Assembly (NCBI GenBank): GCA_029977705.1
Contig: JAPOKJ010000012.1
Span: 1 to 64,000 of the forward strand
From: Burkholderiales bacterium
GTDB lineage: Bacteria > Pseudomonadota > Gammaproteobacteria > Burkholderiales > Burkholderiaceae_E
Length of the DNA: 64,000 nucleotides
Reading direction: 5' to 3'
Positions 24,512 to 34,202 of the stretch are shown piece after piece. Positions within the stretch are counted from its first letter, which is position 1. Each line of letters opens with the position of its first letter. Both the position numbers and the translations under genes were made by a program. The notes under the pieces were generated by a model that was given only the letters and a program-made list of their open reading frames with translations, had not been told where the DNA came from and did not search any database.

Positions 24512-25024
24512 ATGCTTGAGCGCTTTCTGCAGCAATGGGCCGCCCTGGCGCCGCGTGACCGGCGCGTGATCCTTCTGGGCACGGCAGGCCTGGTGGTCAT
24601 CTTCGGCTACTTCGTCCTGTTCGAGCCGGCCTGGAAAGGTCGCCAGCAACTGCAGGCCGAGTTGCCGGTGCTGCGCTCGCAACTGGCCAGCCTCGAGGGC
24701 ATGGCCGCCGAGGCCAGGCGCCTGTCTGCCGGTGCTGCAGCCAGCACCGGCGCCGACAGCCTGGCCCAGGCGCGGGTCGTGCTCGAGCAAAGCCTGCAGT
24801 CGGCCGGCATCAAGGATGCCCAGGTGCAGATCGTCGGCGAGATGATCGAGGTGCGTTTCAAGAGCATGCCTTATGCGCAGTGGCTCGATTGGCTGGCCGA
24901 GGCCAGCCGCCAGTCGCGGCTGCGGGTGGTCGATGCCCAGGTGACCCGCGACACCGCTGGCATGGCCTCGGCGCGGGTAGCCCTGGCCCGTCCCCAGGGC
25001 GAGTCCCGCGGAGCGCGGCCCTGA
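24512..25024 (+). CDS. gspM: Type II secretion system protein GspM
   Basis: A 170-residue protein. A short cytoplasmic N-terminus (ERFLQQWAALAPRDRR), one membrane helix at about 20-38 (VILLGTAGLVVIFGYFVLF), a coiled region and a periplasmic ferredoxin-like domain (about 90-160) fit GspM, the partner of GspL in the assembly platform. Its stop overlaps the gspN start in TGATG. Confidence 0.9.
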   Translation: MLERFLQQWAALAPRDRRVILLGTAGLVVIFGYFVLFEPAWKGRQQLQAELPVLRSQLASLEGMAAEARRLSAGAAASTGADSLAQARVVLEQSLQSAGIKDAQVQIVGEMIEVRFKSMPYAQWLDWLAEASRQSRLRVVDAQVTRDTAGMASARVALARPQGESRGARP

Positions 25025-25857
25025 TGGCGACGAGCCATCCTTCCCGGCGGTCGCTGGCTGCGCTGTTGCTGCTGGCGCTGGCCGGCCTGACCGTCCTGCT
25101 GGTGGTGGCCCTGGTGCAGGCCAGTGCCACCTGGCTGGATTGGGGCTTTGGCCAGATCAGCCAGGGGCGGGTGGCGCTGGCCGAGGCAGAAGGCACGCTG
25201 TGGCGGGGCAGCGGGCGGCTGGTGCTGGTCGATGTGGCGGCCCAGCGCGATGCCATGTCCCAGGACCGCACCGGTGACCTGCGGCGCAGCAGCCTGAACG
25301 GGGTGGCCCTGCCTGGTCGCGTGCAATGGCAGTTGTCGCCCTGGCCCCTGCTGCTCGGGCGCATCGACCTGGGGCTGCGGGTCGAAGGCATGGCCCGCGA
25401 GGTGAGGGTGCAGGGCCATGCGGCGCGCCTGTCGGTGTCGGCCGGCGCGCTGAGCCTGCCCGCCGTCGACCTGAGCCGGCTGGGCTCGCCCTGGAGCACC
25501 CTGCGTCCCTCGGGCGCCCTGTCGCTGCGCTGGGACGATCTGCTGATTCGTCCGGATGGCTTCGACGGCAAGGCCGCCATCGAGTTGCGCGAGGCTTCGG
25601 CGGCGATCAGTCCGGTCAATCCGGTGGGCAGTTATCGGGTAGACTTGGCAGGGCAGGGTCTGGATACCGGCGTCACCTTGTCGACGCTGCAAGGCCCCCT
25701 GAGAATGACCGGGTCTGGGCGCTTCAATGTCCGTTCGGGTTTGCGCCTGACCGCCGAGGCCACTGCCGACGAGCAGGAGCGTCTGCGTCTTCAGAGCCTG
25801 CTGGGCTTGATCGGGCGTCGCGAAGGCGACCGGATCATCATTAAAATTGGGGCTTGA
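25024..25857 (+). CDS. gspN: Type II secretion system protein GspN
   Basis: A 277-residue protein with an N-terminal membrane anchor (about 12-34, AALLLLALAGLTVLLVVALV) and a mostly beta periplasmic domain typical of GspN, an accessory subunit found in a subset of type II systems. The ATG at 25024 is fixed by the TGATG junction with gspM. A longer in-frame start at 24880 lies inside gspM and adds non-GspN sequence. The stop overlaps the gspD start (TGATG at 25855-25859). Confidence 0.88.
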   Translation: MATSHPSRRSLAALLLLALAGLTVLLVVALVQASATWLDWGFGQISQGRVALAEAEGTLWRGSGRLVLVDVAAQRDAMSQDRTGDLRRSSLNGVALPGRVQWQLSPWPLLLGRIDLGLRVEGMAREVRVQGHAARLSVSAGALSLPAVDLSRLGSPWSTLRPSGALSLRWDDLLIRPDGFDGKAAIELREASAAISPVNPVGSYRVDLAGQGLDTGVTLSTLQGPLRMTGSGRFNVRSGLRLTAEATADEQERLRLQSLLGLIGRREGDRIIIKIGA

Positions 25858-28277
25858 TGCAACGCCTTTCGACTCTCCCCCTGATCGGTCGCGCACCTCA
25901 CCTGGCAAAGACCAGGATCGCAGCGATCCGTGCCCTGGCACTCTGGACGGCGCTATGCCTGGCGCTGCCGCTGCCGGCGTTCGTGCCGGCCGTGCAGGCT
26001 GCCGAGGGGCAGCCGGTCACCCTCAATTTCAAGGATGCCGACATCGATTCGGTGGTGGGGGCTTTCGGCCACCTGCTCAACCGCACCTTCATCCTCGATC
26101 CGCGGGTGCGCGGCAAGATCTCGCTCGAGACGCCGCGCCCGGTGAGCCAGGCCAAGGCCCTCGAAATGCTGCAGTCGGTGCTGCGCGTCCAGGGCTTTGC
26201 GATGGTCGAGGCGGGCGGCCTGATCCGCATCGTTCCCGAGGCCGATGCCAAGCTGCAGGCCGGGGCAGTGGGCACGGGGCGCAACAGCCCGGGCAGCGGC
26301 GAGCAGATCGTGACCCAGATCTTTCGCCTGAACTATGAGTCGGCCACCAATGTGGTGCCGGTGCTGCGCCCGCTGATCGCGCCCAACAACACCATCACCG
26401 CCTATCCCAGCAACAACTCGCTGGTGATCACCGATTACGCCGCCAACCTTCAGCGCATCGGCCGCATCATCGCCACGCTCGACACCCCCGGCAGCAATGA
26501 GGTCGAGGTGGTCAGCATCAAGCACTCGATCGCCAGCGACATCGCCTTGCAGGTGGCCCGACTGCTCGATGACAGCCAGCGCGCAACGGCCGGCGCACAG
26601 GTCGATCCGGGCCAGCGCATCACGGTGCTCGCCGACTCGCGCATGAATGCCATCCTGCTGCGCAGCGCCTCGCCGGCGCGGGTCAACATGGCCAAGACCC
26701 TGATCGCGCGCATGGATCAGCCCTCGGCCACGCCCGGCAACATCAATGTCGTATACCTGCGCAACGCCGAGGCGGTCAAGCTGGCCCAGACCCTGCGCGC
26801 CGTGCTCTCGGGCGATGGCTCGGGCAGCAATGCGGCGGGCACGCCCTTGTCGACGCCAGGGCAGCCGCTGACCCCGAGCACCAATCCTGGCGGCCAGCAG
26901 CAGGGCGCCGCCGGGGCCGCGGCCGGCATGACGGCCCAGCAGCCCTTGTCGGCGAGCCAGAACAATCCGGTGGTCGTCAATGCCGGCGGGGCCATCATTG
27001 CCGCCGATCCGACCACCAACTCACTGATCATCACCGCCTCCGAACCGGTGTACCGCAACCTTCGGGCGGTGATCGAGAAACTCGATGCGCGGCGCGCCCA
27101 GGTCTTCATCGAATCGCTGATCGTCGAGGTCAATGCCGACAAGGCGGCCGAGCTTGGCCTGCAATGGCAGTTCCTCAACACCGGCAGCAGCGACGGTGCG
27201 CGTGCCTTTGGCGGGACCAACCTGCCGACCACCAATGGCGGCGGCATCCTGTCGGTGGCAGCCAATCCGGCCTCGATGGGTTCGGGCCTGAACATCGGGG
27301 TGTTGCGTGGCGGGACCACCACGATCCCCTCCGGCACCGGTGGCACGATCAGCATCCTGAACCTCGGTTTGCTGGCCAAGGCGCTCGAATCCGGTGCCAA
27401 TGGCAATGTGCTGGCCACGCCCAACCTGCTGACCCTCGACAACGAGGAGGCGCGCATCATCATCGGCCAGAACGTGCCCTTCGTCACCGGCCAGTTCACC
27501 ACCTTGCAGGCCGGCAGCAATGCCAATCCCTTCCAGACCGTCGAGCGCAAGGATGTCGGCACCACGCTGCGCGTCAAGCCGCAGGTGTCTGAGTCCGGCA
27601 CGGTGCGGCTGCAGATCTTCCAGGAAGTCTCCAGCGTGGTCGATGCCACCCTGTCGGCTGGCCTGATCACCAACAAGCGGGCGATCGAATCGAATGTGCT
27701 GGTCGATGATGGCCAGATCATCGTGCTGGGCGGGCTCATCGAGGAGCGCATCGAGGGCGGCGAGACCAAGGTTCCCGGCTTGGGCGACCTGCCGCTGGTG
27801 GGCAACCTGTTCAAGTCGCAGAACCGCAAGCGCACCAAGACCAACCTGCTGGTGTTCCTGCGCCCGGTGGTGATCCGCGATGCCGAAGGGGCCTACAGCG
27901 TCACCTCCGACCGCTACGATTTCATCCGCCAGTTGCGCGGTGATTCGCGCCTGCCCGACCATTGGGTCCTGCCTGCCATGAAGCCCTCCGAATTGCCGGG
28001 CATGCCGCCGCGACCGACGCCGCAAGGTGGCAAGCCGGGCGAGCCGCCGGCCGGCCAGGGCAGTTCGCGTGTTCCTGGCTACCAGATGCCACCGGCCAGC
28101 CTGGCGCCGGATATCGATCGCCATGCGGCGCGGCCCTCGCCGGTCGAGCCCTCGCGTGGCATCGAGGTGCGCCAGACGGCGCCCAACGAAGCCGTCATCA
28201 GCCTGCCGGGGCCCGCTCCCGCCGCGGGCGCGGTCCCGGCCGCGCCGTCCGGACCCCAGCCCGCCGCTCGGCCCTGA
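25857..28277 (+). CDS. gspD: Type II secretion system outer-membrane secretin GspD
   Basis: An 806-residue secretin. The signal peptide has its hydrophobic core at about 25-45 and a probable cleavage after VQAA. The N0 domain (VTLNFKDADIDSVVGAFG) and N1-N3 repeats extend to about residue 400, with a Pro/Gly/Gln-rich loop near 325-365. The C-terminal secretin barrel includes VLATPNLLTLDNEEA, VPFVTGQFT and LGGLIEERIEGGETKVPGLGDLPLVGNLF. A Pro-rich extension of over 100 residues follows the barrel. The start at 25857 is set by the TGATG junction with gspN. No lipobox is visible. It forms the channel for folded exoproteins. Confidence 0.97.
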   Translation: MQRLSTLPLIGRAPHLAKTRIAAIRALALWTALCLALPLPAFVPAVQAAEGQPVTLNFKDADIDSVVGAFGHLLNRTFILDPRVRGKISLETPRPVSQAKALEMLQSVLRVQGFAMVEAGGLIRIVPEADAKLQAGAVGTGRNSPGSGEQIVTQIFRLNYESATNVVPVLRPLIAPNNTITAYPSNNSLVITDYAANLQRIGRIIATLDTPGSNEVEVVSIKHSIASDIALQVARLLDDSQRATAGAQVDPGQRITVLADSRMNAILLRSASPARVNMAKTLIARMDQPSATPGNINVVYLRNAEAVKLAQTLRAVLSGDGSGSNAAGTPLSTPGQPLTPSTNPGGQQQGAAGAAAGMTAQQPLSASQNNPVVVNAGGAIIAADPTTNSLIITASEPVYRNLRAVIEKLDARRAQVFIESLIVEVNADKAAELGLQWQFLNTGSSDGARAFGGTNLPTTNGGGILSVAANPASMGSGLNIGVLRGGTTTIPSGTGGTISILNLGLLAKALESGANGNVLATPNLLTLDNEEARIIIGQNVPFVTGQFTTLQAGSNANPFQTVERKDVGTTLRVKPQVSESGTVRLQIFQEVSSVVDATLSAGLITNKRAIESNVLVDDGQIIVLGGLIEERIEGGETKVPGLGDLPLVGNLFKSQNRKRTKTNLLVFLRPVVIRDAEGAYSVTSDRYDFIRQLRGDSRLPDHWVLPAMKPSELPGMPPRPTPQGGKPGEPPAGQGSSRVPGYQMPPASLAPDIDRHAARPSPVEPSRGIEVRQTAPNEAVISLPGPAPAAGAVPAAPSGPQPAARP

Positions 28278-28291
28278 GGAGTGCGGGCGCC

Positions 28292-29731
28292 ATGGCCTCG
28301 GTCAGTCCTGCTCGTTATGTGCCCTACGGCTTTGCGCGCACCCACGGCGTGCTGGTGACGGGCGTCTCGGCCGATGCGCTCGAGGTCTGGATTGGTGAAA
28401 AGACGCCGGCCGCTGCACTGGCCGAAATCAATCGCACGGTGCCTCTGCGCCTGGTCACCGTGCTCAAGCCCGAGCCCGAACTGAGCGCTGCGATCTCGCG
28501 CGCCTATTCGCAGCAGGAGGGCTCGGCTGCCGCAGTGGTCGATGAGGTGGCCAGTGATCTGGACCTGTCACGCCTGCTTCAGGACATTCCCAAGATCGAA
28601 GACCTGCTCGAGACCGAGGACGATGCGCCGATCATCCGCATGATCAATGCGCTGCTGACCCAGGCCAGCCGGGACGGGGCCTCCGACATCCATATCGAGC
28701 CCTTCGAGGGTTATTCGCTGGTGCGCTTTCGGGTCGATGGCACCCTGCGCGACATCGCCCGGCCGCGCCGCGAACTGCATGCCGCACTGATCTCACGCAT
28801 CAAGATCATGGCGCAACTGGACATTGCCGAAAAGCGCCTGCCCCAGGATGGCCGCATCACGCTGCGCATTGGCGGACGGCCGATGGATGTGCGTGTCTCG
28901 ACCCTGCCCACCGGCCATGGCGAGCGCGCCGTGCTGCGTCTTCTGGACAAGGAGGCCGGGCGTCTCGATCTGGGCAAGCTGGGGTTCTCGGCCAGCAACC
29001 TGGCGGCCTTCGACCGCCTCATCAAGCAGCCCCATGGCATCGTGCTCGTGACCGGTCCCACTGGTTCAGGCAAGACCACCACGCTGTACGCGGCACTGAG
29101 CCGTCTGGACAGCGCCACCACCAACATCCTCACCGTCGAGGATCCGATCGAATATGACCTCGATGGCATTGGCCAGACCCAGGTCAACCCGCGCATCGAC
29201 ATGAGCTTTGCCAAGGCCCTGCGCTCGATCCTCAGGCAGGATCCGGATGTTGTGATGATCGGCGAGATACGCGACCTCGAGACCGCCCAGATCGCGGTGC
29301 AGGCCTCGCTTACCGGCCATCTGGTGCTGGCCACGCTGCATACCAATGATTCCGTGTCTGCAGTCACCCGCCTGACCGACATGGGCATCGAACCCTTCCT
29401 GCTGTCCTCGTCGCTGCTGGGGGTGATCGCGCAGCGCCTGGTGCGCAAGCTGTGTCCGCAATGCCGGCAGCCCGATCCGGTGTCTCGCGGTTGGCGCGCG
29501 GTCGGCTGCACTGCCTGCAACCGCTCCGGCTACCAGGGGCGCACGGGGGTCCACGAAACCCTGGTGATCAACGACGAGATCCGCGCCCTGATCCATACCA
29601 ATGCCTCGGAGACGCAGCTGCGCGAGGCGGCGGCGCGCAATGGTCTGGTGGTGATGCGTGAGGACGGTCGACGCTACCTCCAGCCCGGGGTCACCTCGCT
29701 GGACGAACTGGTCCGGGTGACTGGCGACTAG
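28292..29731 (+). CDS. gspE: Type II secretion system ATPase GspE
   Basis: A 479-residue secretion ATPase that powers pseudopilus assembly from the cytoplasm. Motifs are Walker A GPTGSGKT (255-262), the Asp box ILTVEDPIEYD, Walker B MIGEIRDLETA and the His box LATLHTNDS. A zinc-binding CPQC...CTAC pair near the C-terminus is more closely spaced than in E. coli-type GspE. The ATG at 28292 lies 14 bases after gspD; GAGGAG is somewhat far upstream. It is the last plus-strand gene before the inserted benE, so gspF does not follow directly. Confidence 0.96.
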   Translation: MASVSPARYVPYGFARTHGVLVTGVSADALEVWIGEKTPAAALAEINRTVPLRLVTVLKPEPELSAAISRAYSQQEGSAAAVVDEVASDLDLSRLLQDIPKIEDLLETEDDAPIIRMINALLTQASRDGASDIHIEPFEGYSLVRFRVDGTLRDIARPRRELHAALISRIKIMAQLDIAEKRLPQDGRITLRIGGRPMDVRVSTLPTGHGERAVLRLLDKEAGRLDLGKLGFSASNLAAFDRLIKQPHGIVLVTGPTGSGKTTTLYAALSRLDSATTNILTVEDPIEYDLDGIGQTQVNPRIDMSFAKALRSILRQDPDVVMIGEIRDLETAQIAVQASLTGHLVLATLHTNDSVSAVTRLTDMGIEPFLLSSSLLGVIAQRLVRKLCPQCRQPDPVSRGWRAVGCTACNRSGYQGRTGVHETLVINDEIRALIHTNASETQLREAAARNGLVVMREDGRRYLQPGVTSLDELVRVTGD

Positions 29732-29839
29732 GCGTCGCGCGCGCCGGGCAGGCGCCGCGCGATGGCTGCTGCCGGCGCCTCGCCACTGCCGCTTCCGGCG
29801 CCGCCCGATGGCCGCCGCCTCTCGCGATCATGCGCCCGT

Positions 29840-31000
29840 TCAGCGGCGGCGCAGCACCCAGGCGGTCAGGGCGCCGGCGACAATGCCCCAGAAGGCCGAA
29901 CCGATGTTGAACAGGCTGATGCCGGACAGCGTCACCAGGAAGGTGATCAGGGCGGCCTCGCGCGCGCTGTCCTCGCGCATTGCCGCACTCAGTCCATTGG
30001 CGATGGTGCCGAGCAGCGCCAGCCCGGCCACGGCCAGGATCAGGGCCTTGGGCAGCGCCGACAAGAGGCTGGCCAGCGAGGCGCCGGCCAGGGCGATGAG
30101 CAGGTAGATCAGCCCGGCCGCCATGGCGGCCGGATAGCGGCGCGATGGGTCGGGATCGATCTCCTTGCCCATGCACAGCGCGGCCGTGATTGCGGCCAGG
30201 TTGATGGCATAGCAGCCAAAAGGGGCGAGCAGCATGGTCACCAGTCCGCTGGCACCGACCAGAGGAGAGACCGGCGCATCGTAACCATGGGCCCGCAGTG
30301 TGGCGATGCCGGGGACGTTTTGCGAGGCCATGGTGACGATGAACAGGGGCAGGGCGACCGATACGATCACGCCGGCATCGAACTGGGGGGTGACCCAGAC
30401 CGGCTGGGTCCATTGCCACTGGATCGTCCCCGGATGGATCTGGCCCTGCAAGGCGGCGCAGGCCATGCCGGCGACCAGCACCCACAGGGCTGCATAGGTG
30501 GGCTTGAAGCGGCGCCCGAGCAGGTAGGTCAGGAACATTACACCGACCAGCACCGGTTGCGACTTGCCGGCAGCAAAGGCATCGAGCGCAAAGCGGGCCA
30601 GCACACCGGCCAGCAGGCCCGAGGCGATCGGCACCGAGATACGGCCGATCACGCGTTCGAAGAGCCGCGAGTAGCCGGCCACGGCCATCAGCAGCCCGCA
30701 CACCACAAAGGCGCCGATGGCCTGAGCCATGGGCACGCCGGGCAGGCTGACGGCGAGCAGCGCCGCACCCGGGGTCGACCAGGCGATCTTGATCGGCTGC
30801 CGGTAATGCCAGGACAGCACGACACTCAGTCCACCCATGCCCAGGCACAGGGCCGCGATCCAGGAACCGGCCTGGGTGGCTGTCGCGCCCGCCGCCTGCG
30901 CCGCCTGGAAGACGAGGGCGACGGAGCTGGTAAAGCCAACCAGTACGGCGATGAAACCGGCCGTCCAGGCAGGCAGCGCAGTGCGCGAGAGCAGGAGCAT
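29840..31000 (-). CDS. benE: Benzoate/H+ symporter family transporter (BenE)
   Basis: A 386-residue membrane protein with about 12 hydrophobic segments and BenE-family motifs: GFTSSVALVFQAA near the start, WSTPGAALLAV (about 93-103) and ASQNVPGIATLRAHGY in the middle. BenE proteins import benzoate or similar aromatic acids with protons. No benzoate catabolic genes are in the window, so the substrate is open. The ATG at 31000 is preferred: AAGG lies upstream, and earlier starts would run into gspF. It lies antisense to, and splits, the gsp operon between gspE and gspF. Confidence 0.88.
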   Translation of the reverse strand: MLLLSRTALPAWTAGFIAVLVGFTSSVALVFQAAQAAGATATQAGSWIAALCLGMGGLSVVLSWHYRQPIKIAWSTPGAALLAVSLPGVPMAQAIGAFVVCGLLMAVAGYSRLFERVIGRISVPIASGLLAGVLARFALDAFAAGKSQPVLVGVMFLTYLLGRRFKPTYAALWVLVAGMACAALQGQIHPGTIQWQWTQPVWVTPQFDAGVIVSVALPLFIVTMASQNVPGIATLRAHGYDAPVSPLVGASGLVTMLLAPFGCYAINLAAITAALCMGKEIDPDPSRRYPAAMAAGLIYLLIALAGASLASLLSALPKALILAVAGLALLGTIANGLSAAMREDSAREAALITFLVTLSGISLFNIGSAFWGIVAGALTAWVLRRR

Positions 31001-31044
31001 GGCCTTGAGGATTGTGTTTTCGGGGACGGATGCGAGAATACCGC

Positions 31045-32250
31045 ATGCCCGCATTCCGTTATGAGGCCGCCGAGGGCGGCGGCAAGCTGCAAAGAGGTGT
31101 CCTCGATGCCGACTCACCGCGTCATGCGCGCGGCCTGCTCAAGGAGCGCGGCCTGACACCGCTCGAGGTGGTGCCGGTGCAGCAGGGCGACGCCATGCCT
31201 CAGGTGTTTGGCGCGCGCCTGTCCAGCGGCGATCTGGCCTTGTGTACCCGGCAACTGGCCAGCCTGCTGGGCGCGCGCCTGCCGATCGAGCAGGCCCTCA
31301 ATGCGGTCATCGAGCAGGCCGAGCGGGCCGCGGTGCGCGATCGCTTTGCAGCGGTGCGCAGCGAGGTCGTGGGAGGGCAGACCCTGTCGCAGGCCTTGTC
31401 GCGCCATCCCCGTGACTTTCCCGAGGTGTACCGGGCCCTGGTGGCGGCGGGCGAGCAGTCAGGTGAACTGGCCCAGGTGATGGGCAAGCTGGCCGACTAT
31501 GTCGAGTCGCGCAACACCCTGTCCTCCAAATTGCTGCTGGCCTTCACCTATCCGGCCATCGTGTCGGCGGTCGCCTTGCTGGTGGTGCTGGCGCTGCTGA
31601 CCTATGTCGTGCCGCAGATTGTCAGTGTCTTCGAGCAGACCCGGCAGTCGCTGCCCCTGCCCACCCAGATCCTGATCGCGCTGTCCGGCTTTCTGCGCCA
31701 GTGGGGCTGGTACCTGCTGGGCCTGGCGGTGCTGGCGGTCATCGGCCTGCGCCTGGCCCTTCGCTCGCCCAGCTTCAGGCTGGCCTGGGATCAGCGCCTG
31801 CTGCGCCTGCCGCTGTTTGGCCGACTGATCCGCGGTGCCAACACGGCGCGCTTTGCCTCGACCCTGAGCATCCTGACCAGCTCCGGTGTGCCACTGATCC
31901 GCGGCCTGGAGGCGGGCCTCAAGACGCTGGGCAACGAGGCCTTGAAAGCCAACGTCGCCGACGCCATCTCCAGGGTGCGCGAGGGCGTGCCGCTGTCCAA
32001 GGCCCTGGCGACGGGCAGGCAGTTTCCGCCCATGATGGTTCACATGATCGCAAGCGGCGAGGCAACCGGCGAACTGGCCCAGATGCTGGAGCGCACTGCG
32101 GCCACGATGTCGGCCGAAACCGAGCGCAAGGCCATGTCGCTGACCAGCATCCTGGAACCGGTGATGGTGCTGGTCATGGGCGTGGTGGTGCTGTTCATCG
32201 TGCTGGCGGTCCTGATGCCGATCATCGAGACCAATCAACTGGTGCGCTGA
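31045..32250 (+). CDS. gspF: Type II secretion system inner-membrane platform protein GspF
   Basis: A 401-residue polytopic protein with two T2SSF domains. It begins MPAFRYEAAEGGGKLQRGVLDADS. The first domain (about 60-185) contains LCTRQLASLLGARLPIEQAL and the second (about 265-390) FASTLSILTSSGVPLIRGLE. Membrane helices lie near 160-190, 210-240 and 365-390. It is the central platform protein contacting GspE and GspL. It is separated from gspE by the oppositely oriented benE gene and has only 44 bases to the benE start, so its promoter must lie in that gap or inside benE. Confidence 0.96.
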   Translation: MPAFRYEAAEGGGKLQRGVLDADSPRHARGLLKERGLTPLEVVPVQQGDAMPQVFGARLSSGDLALCTRQLASLLGARLPIEQALNAVIEQAERAAVRDRFAAVRSEVVGGQTLSQALSRHPRDFPEVYRALVAAGEQSGELAQVMGKLADYVESRNTLSSKLLLAFTYPAIVSAVALLVVLALLTYVVPQIVSVFEQTRQSLPLPTQILIALSGFLRQWGWYLLGLAVLAVIGLRLALRSPSFRLAWDQRLLRLPLFGRLIRGANTARFASTLSILTSSGVPLIRGLEAGLKTLGNEALKANVADAISRVREGVPLSKALATGRQFPPMMVHMIASGEATGELAQMLERTAATMSAETERKAMSLTSILEPVMVLVMGVVVLFIVLAVLMPIIETNQLVR

Positions 32251-32323
32251 TCGTCTGTGCCGCAGCCTTGTGCGGACTGCCTTGCCGCAACCGCGGGGTT
32301 CGTCGTTCAACGGGAGGTTCGAG

Positions 32324-32638
32324 ATGTGGATGTTTCGTCTGCGCAAGCTGCTCAAGTCGGTCGGTCGTGAAGGCCTGATCCTGTTCTTCGCGGTGCGTCA
32401 TCCCCGGACGCACCCGGGGCTGCGGCTGGCGACCGCCGCCTTGCTGGTCTACGTCCTCAGTCCGGTCGACCTGCTGCCCGATCTGGCGCCGGTGCTTGGC
32501 TGGATCGACGATGCGACCCTTTTGCTGCTGGGCATCCCCTTCCTGCTCAAGCGCATGCCGGCCGATATCCTGGCCGATGCAACCCAGGCGGCCGAGCGCC
32601 TGTCAATGCGCCTGCGCGGCCTGCGCGGGGCGCGCTGA
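32324..32638 (+). CDS. DUF1232 (YkvA-like) small membrane protein
   Basis: A 104-residue protein with the DUF1232 core: two hydrophobic segments around PGLRLATAALLVYVLSPVDLLPD and VLGWIDDATLLLLGIPFLL, including the diagnostic SPVDLLPD. Function of the family is unknown; a membrane role is inferred. The ATG at 32324 follows a strong GGGAGG site, whereas a longer start at 32270 has none. It lies 73 bases after gspF, and its 3' end overlaps the convergent patatin gene by 36 bases. Confidence 0.85.
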   Translation: MWMFRLRKLLKSVGREGLILFFAVRHPRTHPGLRLATAALLVYVLSPVDLLPDLAPVLGWIDDATLLLLGIPFLLKRMPADILADATQAAERLSMRLRGLRGAR

Positions 32639-33907
32639 GCGCTGCAGCGGCGGCTGGCCGGGCGGCACAGCGGGCGGTTTGCCCGCCAGCGCATCTCCTG
32701 TTGCGGACGGACTGGCCACGCTGCGGGCCGGCCCGAAGAAATCGAGCACCTCCTGGCGACGCTGCAGGGCGTCGTGCCGCCCCAGCGCAACCAGTTCGCC
32801 GGTGTAGCCGGCCTCGAACAACAGGTAGGACAGCAGGCCCAGGCCGCGCCGGTCGGTGGCGCCGATCATCTTGAGCATGGCCCGCACAGTGCGCGGCAGG
32901 CGATGCACATGGGGAGCGGCCAGCACATCCAGCCGCTGGCTGGGCGAGATCACGAGCACGTCCACCGGCCGCAGGCTGCTGCCATTGCGCGCCTCGCGCG
33001 GAATCATGCGCAAGGTGTGATTGATGCGGTTGAGTCGCTCGATGTCATTGGACAAGGCATCCAGGAAGATGCTGGACATCGCATGGCCGCCGATCTGGGC
33101 CAGGCTCGGATACGGCTCTTCACCGCGTGTGGGCAGATGGCGCTGACTGGCCTTTTCGATCTGGCCCACGCCGATCACCAGGACGCGCTGGGCTCCCAGG
33201 TGGATGGCGGGACTGATCGGTGCAGTCTGCCTGATCGAGCCATCGCCGAAAAATTCCCGGCCGCCATGCAGGGCCAGCGCAACGGCTGGAAACACGAAGG
33301 GGATGGCGCTGGAGGCCAGCAGATGCTCGGGGCTGATGCGGGCCTTGCTGGCGTAGCGCTGGGTGCGGAACCACGGGGCCACCTGATCGGCGCTGTCGTA
33401 GAAGGTCAGGTGATGACCCGAGGTGTAGCTCGAGGCCGTCACCGCCAGCGCCTTGAGATGACCCGCATCGAGCAGGCCGGGCAGACGCGCGAAGTCGATC
33501 ATCTGCGCCATCAGTCCGGCCAGGGGCGAGTTGTCAAAGAGCGAGCGCGGTCGCGAGCGGATGATCCATCCCAGGCCGAGGGCGGCCAGCCAGTGGGCGG
33601 CATTGCCGAAGGCGCCGATGGCATCGGTGCGATAGACCTGGTCGGGCCGGAAGTTCAGCCAGGTGTCGACGATGCGCGCAATCGCCTGGCGATGATCGTC
33701 ACACCCGGCAGCCAGGGCCACGGCATTGATGGCGCCGGCCGAGGTGCCGCAGATGATGGGAAACGGGTTGTCGCCAGCGGGCCAGCCCTGCTCGGCCAGG
33801 ATGGTGGAAATGGCATCGAGCACGCCCACCTGGTAGGCGGCGCGGGCACCACCGCCCATCAGGATCAGGCCTGTGGGCGAGGGATGGTCCTCAGTGACAT
33901 GGGGCAT
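32603..33907 (-). CDS. Patatin-like phospholipase family protein
   Basis: A 434-residue patatin-domain lipase. The oxyanion-hole glycines are in MGGGARAAYQVG (about 17-28). The nucleophile elbow GTSAG has Ser56 and the catalytic dyad Asp222 is in GDGS. No signal peptide is visible, so it probably acts on membrane phospholipids or polyhydroxyalkanoate-like esters from the cytoplasmic side. The C-terminal extension beyond about residue 360 is less conserved and ends in a Pro/Ala/Gln-rich tail. It overlaps the convergent DUF1232 gene by 36 bases. Confidence 0.9.
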   Translation of the reverse strand: MPHVTEDHPSPTGLILMGGGARAAYQVGVLDAISTILAEQGWPAGDNPFPIICGTSAGAINAVALAAGCDDHRQAIARIVDTWLNFRPDQVYRTDAIGAFGNAAHWLAALGLGWIIRSRPRSLFDNSPLAGLMAQMIDFARLPGLLDAGHLKALAVTASSYTSGHHLTFYDSADQVAPWFRTQRYASKARISPEHLLASSAIPFVFPAVALALHGGREFFGDGSIRQTAPISPAIHLGAQRVLVIGVGQIEKASQRHLPTRGEEPYPSLAQIGGHAMSSIFLDALSNDIERLNRINHTLRMIPREARNGSSLRPVDVLVISPSQRLDVLAAPHVHRLPRTVRAMLKMIGATDRRGLGLLSYLLFEAGYTGELVALGRHDALQRRQEVLDFFGPARSVASPSATGDALAGKPPAVPPGQPPLQRSARPAQAAQAH

Positions 33908-34157
33908 GGCAGGTTACCGGCATGCGGCAGGTCAGATACCGGCCGTCTCTGAATCCCTGTTCGGAGCGCGCGGCGGATTATTCAGCAGCATCGGACGGCC
34001 GGCAGTGCCTTCGCGCCGGAGGGCAGGGCAGCGCCCAGGGCGAGGGCTGCGGCTGCCCGCAGCGGATCACGCCGCATCGGGTGACGCGGAACGGGCGAGG
34101 AAGCGGTATCGGGTTTCACTATGCGGGTCATGCCTCAGCCTGATGGGGTTTGGGGGT

Positions 34158-34174
34158 CCACTTTCTGCAAGTGG
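34158..34174. promoter_or_regulatory. Inverted repeat upstream of the CoA-transferase gene
   Basis: CCACTT, five-base spacer TCTGC, AAGTGG: a perfect 6+5+6 inverted repeat about 83 bases before the TTG start. It could be a regulator site or a small hairpin; no partner is known. Confidence 0.3.
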
Positions 34175-34202
34175 TCGCTGCTCCGGACCCTGCGCAAGGC
34201 AA

